NCBI RefSeq assembly: GCF_959029255.1
Contig: NZ_CAUFUE010000035.1
Coordinates: 1-44,842, forward strand
DNA length: 44,842 nucleotides
Reading direction: 5' to 3'
Source: an uncultured Bacteroides sp.
GTDB taxonomy: Bacteria; Bacteroidota; Bacteroidia; Bacteroidales; Bacteroidaceae
Shown here: one piece after another, positions 40,538 to 44,842 of the stretch
Numbering within the stretch: the first letter of the stretch is position 1
Layout: every line of letters begins with the position of its first letter
Position numbers and translations under genes: made by a program
Notes under the pieces: generated by a model
The model's database searches: none
What the model was told of the DNA's origin: nothing
The model's input: the letters and a program-made list of their open reading frames with translations, nothing else

Positions 40538-41386
40538 TCACAAAGTTCTTCTTATAGATTCATCAAACGGAACAATGTTATACTTACCATCAAAATAATT
40601 ACTAATAGAAAGTTCATACGCATCTTCATCAAAAGCTCTTTGCACAATTCTTGAAGTTTTGATAGCTAACCAAACAAATGGGTTGAACAAATGAGTAAAC
40701 CATATTTTATGCTTACTATATTTAGCTATAGTCCTTACTACTTCAGATGTAGAAGTGTATTTTGCATTCTGAGGACAAAAAATCCCTCTTGAATTATTAT
40801 CAATTAGCAACTTAATAAATTCACATAGATTATCTATGTAAATCAAACTCTTACGCTGCTTATAATCGGGAAATACAGGCATTTTTATACCATATTTAAT
40901 AAGTAATGGATAATTTCCTTTACAATCCTTCCCATAAATAGCAGGTGGTCTTACGCTTACTACTGAAAATGTAAGATCATTCATTTCCTGAATCACATTA
41001 TCAGCTTGTAACTTACTATCACCATAAAAACTAGATGGACTTACTTTATTTATATCAGTTACAATACCACAATCATCACCGTAAACATTCATAGATGAAA
41101 GAAAAATAAACTGCTTCACCCCTGCTGCTTTTGCTTTTTTACAGATATCAATAGTCATATCTCTATTCACTGAATAAAATAAATCTCTCATCTTTTCTTT
41201 TATTTTGACATGAGCTATACCAGCCACGTCTATGACAATATCAAAAGAAGAAAAATCTATTTCTTTCCACAAATTATTTATAGTGCTTACGGACTCTACA
41301 TAATATAGAGAAGGAAACTGCTTTAACCAATTCTCTATATGATGACCAACATAACTACCAGTACCGGTTATCAAAACTCGTTTCAT
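40538..41386 (-). CDS. NAD-dependent sugar epimerase/dehydratase (extended SDR)
   Basis: A 282-residue nucleotide-sugar enzyme. The NAD-binding loop is ITGTGSYVGHH (about 6-16), followed by DVAGIAH; the catalytic Tyr-x-x-x-Lys is in SSFYGDSKLQ. FIFLSSMNVYGDD and VVSVRPPAIYG are typical of the WcaG/GalE-like group. It is the last gene of the polysaccharide operon. The exact sugar product cannot be told. The DNA is AT-rich like the four genes upstream. Confidence 0.88.
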   Translation of the reverse strand: MKRVLITGTGSYVGHHIENWLKQFPSLYYVESVSTINNLWKEIDFSSFDIVIDVAGIAHVKIKEKMRDLFYSVNRDMTIDICKKAKAAGVKQFIFLSSMNVYGDDCGIVTDINKVSPSSFYGDSKLQADNVIQEMNDLTFSVVSVRPPAIYGKDCKGNYPLLIKYGIKMPVFPDYKQRKSLIYIDNLCEFIKLLIDNNSRGIFCPQNAKYTSTSEVVRTIAKYSKHKIWFTHLFNPFVWLAIKTSRIVQRAFDEDAYELSISNYFDGKYNIVPFDESIRRTL

Positions 41387-41391
41387 ATAAC

Positions 41392-42531
41392 CTATTTAAA
41401 ATTTTCCCAATCTTTATATACAGACTCCCAAGGTCCAATATCTTCTTTATTATAAATATAAGTACATTTAGCCTCTTTGAAATCCTTTAACCATTCCTGT
41501 AATGAGACTTTACCTGTATCAACCCGTTTACCGAAATCGATTATTTCTGACATAGAAGTGAAAGTTTCAAATTTTCTACGATCAGCCGGATCAATAGTTC
41601 CATTCTCCATCCCTTTTACCCAAAGATAGGCAAGTGGCATTCCTGCATACATTCCTGTCGGATTCCAAGCCGATGCACGAAAATTAGTTTCCATATAGTA
41701 AAATGTACCATCTTTATCAATCAAGAATTCTACTTCAAAGATTCCTTCAAATCCTATTTCTTTGAACATGGAAGCCAACTTTAGTTCGATTTCTTTATCT
41801 GAAAACATACAGACATCGTGATAAGGACTATAATATCCTTGTATCAGGTATTTCCATTTCAACTGAGTCACAATCTGCATCTCCTTACCATGATTAATTG
41901 TATAACCTTCCAATGCCATTTCGTTCTCTTTGTCTACAAAATGTTGTATCATAATTATTGGACTTGCAATCTTAGTGATAGCCTCTCTCAATTCATCTTC
42001 ATTTTGGCAAATAAACACATCACTTTTCCAGTTACCAGAATTAGGAGAAATATCCTTTGTTATAATAGGATACCATAAATCTTTTGGAATACTATCTTCT
42101 TTACTAATAACATAGGAATCAAGTACACTAAAACCATATTTCTTTGCAAGCTGTTGGATTCTATATTTATCCATAAATTCATTAATACGCCCTGCTTTAC
42201 CAGCATTGAAACCAATGAACTTATCTTTCCACTCTTCATAATGTAAGTCAAAAAAGCCTACCGATTTATCATCTGAGAATACAATGTACGGTTTATGAAA
42301 TTCATCAAAATGACCGTATTCTTTCATTAGTAGCTCATAACCTTCTTCAACACTGTCTACACGATGTAGTTTAGATATGTATTTACTATAAGTTGCTACC
42401 TCATATCTACGTTTTACAGAAATATAAATTGGATTGACGCCCATTGAACCAAAACTACGTATCTGTCCCAAAGGATTGTAATGTTCCAAAGCAAACACTA
42501 TGCACAAGTGTCCATTAATTGTATTATTCAT
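41392..42531 (-). CDS. ATP-grasp family ligase in polysaccharide locus
   Basis: A 379-residue protein with an ATP-grasp fold: nucleotide-binding segment YPIITKDISPNSGNWKSDVF and the metal/ATP motif EVEFLIDKDGTFYYMETNFR. ATP-grasp enzymes join a carboxylate to an amine or other nucleophile; in surface-polysaccharide loci they probably attach amino acids or similar groups to sugars. Its stop lies 5 nt before the epimerase start, and its start abuts the DegT-like stop. Confidence 0.8.
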   Translation of the reverse strand: MNNTINGHLCIVFALEHYNPLGQIRSFGSMGVNPIYISVKRRYEVATYSKYISKLHRVDSVEEGYELLMKEYGHFDEFHKPYIVFSDDKSVGFFDLHYEEWKDKFIGFNAGKAGRINEFMDKYRIQQLAKKYGFSVLDSYVISKEDSIPKDLWYPIITKDISPNSGNWKSDVFICQNEDELREAITKIASPIIMIQHFVDKENEMALEGYTINHGKEMQIVTQLKWKYLIQGYYSPYHDVCMFSDKEIELKLASMFKEIGFEGIFEVEFLIDKDGTFYYMETNFRASAWNPTGMYAGMPLAYLWVKGMENGTIDPADRRKFETFTSMSEIIDFGKRVDTGKVSLQEWLKDFKEAKCTYIYNKEDIGPWESVYKDWENFK

Positions 42532-42532
42532 C

Positions 42533-43498
42533 TTATTTTTTAATAATATTTGCCAAATACATTAATTCGTCACGACCATATCGTTGATCGATAGTTATTG
42601 GTATCATATAACGTGACATCCAATATTCAAAGGTATCAATAGGTAATTCTTCACAGATATAATTCCACCAATGTCCTTGAAAATGTTTAAATCGCTGTAA
42701 TCGGGGTAATAGATCATCATCTTTTACAACTAATGGATAAACCATCGGAATGGTATCATTATCATAAAAACGTGTAGCATCAATCAAATTGATATCCTTA
42801 AACAAATCATTTGCTATCTGAAAATTCTCCCTACGCTTATTTTTGATAAAATTATAGTCTGTCCCATCTAATATAGTATGGGTCAACTTTGACATTTTCA
42901 TGATATCTTCTACATCAATTCTATGTTCATTGATACAACGAGCCTCATATCCTTTCCCCTCACATCCATACTCAATACGTTTCAAGAGAAAAGCAGCTGT
43001 ATCCGATGAAAATCCCTGTGGATATTCTTCTGTATATTTATGAGCATTTTTTCCTATCACATATGCCCCATCAGGTACACCTATAAATTTACGACAGGAA
43101 TATACATTCATTGCATTTGGAAGAGGTTTACAATAAAATGCCTGACAATTATCTATTATAGTATATGGATAGGAAATAGACAGAGTTCTCATCCTCTCTT
43201 GTGACATGATACCATAATAATTGACAAACATCACAACATCTTCTTCTTTAGCATGAAGATCTATAGGATTAAAATTCTCATCTATATGATAATATTTAAT
43301 ATCCACCCCTTTCCGCTTCAGAAAGTCACGTACCGTGTCACACTGATAATATGGCAACCAAATAGTTCTGGCTTCTGTTACTCTAAATGCATGCCAAATA
43401 GCTGCTCTACCCGTATTCAAACGGATTAAATCTTTCTGCTGAAAATAGAACTCTTTTCCTTGAGGAAGTTGAAGTTCTATAAAACTACCAATTTCCAT
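42533..43498 (-). CDS. DegT/DnrJ-like PLP-dependent enzyme
   Basis: A 321-residue protein resembling sugar aminotransferases of the DegT fold but shorter and divergent. IIDNCQAFY gives the PLP-contact Asp116 and Gln119, and SCRKFIGVPDGAYV places the Schiff-base Lys137. The N-terminal IRLNTGRAAIWHAF is like the usual SGR(T/A)A segment. Aminotransfer onto a keto-sugar or related precursor is the natural guess. Its start codon overlaps the stop of the sugar-transferase gene by one base, so translation is coupled. Confidence 0.75.
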   Translation of the reverse strand: MEIGSFIELQLPQGKEFYFQQKDLIRLNTGRAAIWHAFRVTEARTIWLPYYQCDTVRDFLKRKGVDIKYYHIDENFNPIDLHAKEEDVVMFVNYYGIMSQERMRTLSISYPYTIIDNCQAFYCKPLPNAMNVYSCRKFIGVPDGAYVIGKNAHKYTEEYPQGFSSDTAAFLLKRIEYGCEGKGYEARCINEHRIDVEDIMKMSKLTHTILDGTDYNFIKNKRRENFQIANDLFKDINLIDATRFYDNDTIPMVYPLVVKDDDLLPRLQRFKHFQGHWWNYICEELPIDTFEYWMSRYMIPITIDQRYGRDELMYLANIIKK

Positions 43499-44130
43499 TA
43501 TACTTCTCCAATATCTTTCGTCGTTCTAATTTCAGAGTCTAATACTTTAGGAGCCCTTATCGAATCATCTGGGCGCTGGAAACCAAAAATAATTTCAAAA
43601 GTCTTATACAGTACCTGCCAATCTAGTTTCAGAGACCAATTACGTACATAATACAAATCGAATTCTGCCATATCTCTACGGGTGGAAGATTCCCCCTCAT
43701 GGACAGCTTCCCATCCTGTAATACCTGGACGCATGGACTGTCTTTCTCTCTGTTCTTTTTCAGTCATTACCAACATTTCCTTAGGTAATATAGGACGAGG
43801 ACCAATAAAAGACATTTCTCCTTTCAGGATATTCCATATCTGAAAAAGCTCATCCATATTAGTGGCGCGAACAATCTTTCCCCATTTTTTAAGCCTAATC
43901 TCATCAGGTAGCAAATTTCCTTTTTCATCACGTTCATTTGTCATTGAACGAAGTTTGAAAAGAGTAAAATGTTTGCCTTGATAGCCTACCCGTTCCTGTT
44001 TGAAAATAGGAGAAGCTTCAGGAGATACAATCTTTACAAAGATAATCCCACCAAGTAACATGAGAGTACTTGGAATAAATATTATCAATGAAAATAAAAT
44101 ATCAAAGAGTCTTTTAATAAATTTGGACAT
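43498..44130 (-). CDS. Undecaprenyl-phosphate sugar phosphotransferase
   Basis: A 210-residue bacterial sugar transferase (monotopic PglC/WcaJ C-domain type). It moves a sugar-1-phosphate onto the lipid carrier, the first membrane step of capsule or O-glycan synthesis. One N-terminal hydrophobic segment (LFDILFSLIIFIPSTLMLLG) is followed by FKQERVGYQGKHFTLFKLRS, TNMDELFQIWNILKGEMSFI and GPRPILPKEM, the catalytic Asp-Glu motif. The C-terminus has MRPGITGWEAVHEG. It precedes the DegT-like gene. Confidence 0.94.
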   Translation of the reverse strand: MSKFIKRLFDILFSLIIFIPSTLMLLGGIIFVKIVSPEASPIFKQERVGYQGKHFTLFKLRSMTNERDEKGNLLPDEIRLKKWGKIVRATNMDELFQIWNILKGEMSFIGPRPILPKEMLVMTEKEQRERQSMRPGITGWEAVHEGESSTRRDMAEFDLYYVRNWSLKLDWQVLYKTFEIIFGFQRPDDSIRAPKVLDSEIRTTKDIGEV

Positions 44131-44136
44131 AATTAT

Positions 44137-44814
44137 TCAAATTCTACGAATTCCAGTTTCAAATGCTTCTGCATACATACACCCAGCCTGACTACCTCTC
44201 CAAGCAGCCAACCCTTTCATTGCCTCATTACTACGAGGATGTGGATATGGTCGCATCACCCCTCTATACATACTTAAAGCCTTAATTTTTGCATCAACAC
44301 CATCCTCTCCAACTTCAACATAGATATTAGGGCGGAAAGCATTGAAAGTTGTATTCAGGTTCCAATCAGTAGCAGAACCAACCTCCATAAACCAAAACTC
44401 CAATATTGATTTCACTTCCGGGCGTCTTTGGAATAAGCGTATAGCTTCCTGACAAGCCATCGACGTCTGCAAATGATCGTTATTAGTATCCGAAGCATGA
44501 TGCGTAATAATGACATCTGGTTCTGATTTTATAATAGCATTCTCTATGAACTGTACTAATTTAATATGGGGTACTGTGTTCATTTCAATATTTGGAAAAA
44601 TCCCCTCATACTTCCTATGGATACCCAAAAAATCAGACGATGAGTTCAAATCTTCATCCAACTCATTATCTTCAGGACGAAAAGCTCGAGCTTTAGCCTC
44701 AGTACACATAATACATATATCGACTATATCACCATTCTGTGTCCATTTACGAATTGATGCGCCTGCACCAAGAACCTCATCATCAGGATGAGCCACTACT
44801 ATCAGATATTTCAT
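44137..44814 (-). CDS. PIG-L/LmbE-family deacetylase
   Basis: A 225-residue zinc-dependent N-acetyl-sugar deacetylase type. The signature AHPDDEVLGAG (8-18) carries the His and Asp metal and base residues; a second His cluster is VIITHHASDTNNDH. In polysaccharide operons such enzymes remove acetyl groups from GlcNAc-like residues. It is the first gene of this group visible in the window, 6 nt before the sugar-transferase gene; 28 nt of AT-rich DNA remain upstream. Confidence 0.9.
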   Translation of the reverse strand: MKYLIVVAHPDDEVLGAGASIRKWTQNGDIVDICIMCTEAKARAFRPEDNELDEDLNSSSDFLGIHRKYEGIFPNIEMNTVPHIKLVQFIENAIIKSEPDVIITHHASDTNNDHLQTSMACQEAIRLFQRRPEVKSILEFWFMEVGSATDWNLNTTFNAFRPNIYVEVGEDGVDAKIKALSMYRGVMRPYPHPRSNEAMKGLAAWRGSQAGCMYAEAFETGIRRI

Positions 44815-44842
44815 CGTTACAAATTATCAAACTATTATTTTA

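Overview
The window reads as a chromosomal segment of a gut Bacteroides or close Bacteroidales relative. I base this on a short RpoD-type sigma factor, several promoters of the Bacteroidetes form (TTTG, about 20 nt, TAnnTTTG), a Mpi-like serine invertase, a Bacteroidales-type contractile injection system, and the family resemblance of most proteins. No database search was run.

Layout. 1-6380 (minus strand): the 5' end of a primary sigma factor gene, a DegP/HtrA periplasmic protease, and a three-gene muropeptide-recycling group (transglutaminase-like lipoprotein, Tat-signal dipeptide epimerase, SH3b-NlpC/P60 endopeptidase). 6640-7100: RNase P RNA on the plus strand with its own promoter and an unusually long J2/4 joining segment. 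7219-9143: a YihY membrane protein converging on riboflavin synthase. 9223-14423: the phosphate system, pstC-pstA-pstB-phoU on the minus strand, divergent from pstS on the plus strand. PstC carries an extra segment that resembles part of PstS. 14543-18384 (plus): glnS, a TPR protein and a DedA protein, ending at a strong terminator shared with thiol peroxidase (tpx, minus). 19105-19716: an HdeD-family membrane protein.

20440-40203 is the main attraction: a nearly gap-free minus-strand operon of 17 genes for an extracellular-type contractile injection system (eCIS; the organisation matches what has been reported as the Bacteroidales injection system, BIS). In transcription order: Pvc16-like terminator (DUF4255), unknown 251-aa protein, sheath, two tube proteins, a 57-aa DUF5908-type protein, LysM baseplate protein, VgrG-like spike, PAAR tip, gp25-like, baseplate J-like, unknown 238-aa protein, Pvc12-like baseplate protein, tape-measure protein with internal repeats, DUF4157 protein with tandem acidic repeats, AAA+ ATPase, and a large protein with a signal peptide and three C-terminal membrane helices. 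A promoter is visible at 40279-40309, just after a terminator that insulates the operon from upstream genes. A Mpi-like DNA invertase gene follows immediately. No recognisable toxin or fibre is present, which leaves the cargo, target and membrane relation of the machine open.

40538-44814 (minus) is an AT-rich polysaccharide locus: PIG-L deacetylase, initiating sugar-phosphate transferase, DegT-like PLP protein, ATP-grasp ligase and NAD-dependent epimerase, the last two pairs closely coupled.

The housekeeping part also holds families of intergenic inverted repeats with long arms (TGAAGAA type, ACGATTT type, and others). These lie next to genes, create false upstream start codons for two genes, and one has a half-copy inside the RNase P RNA.
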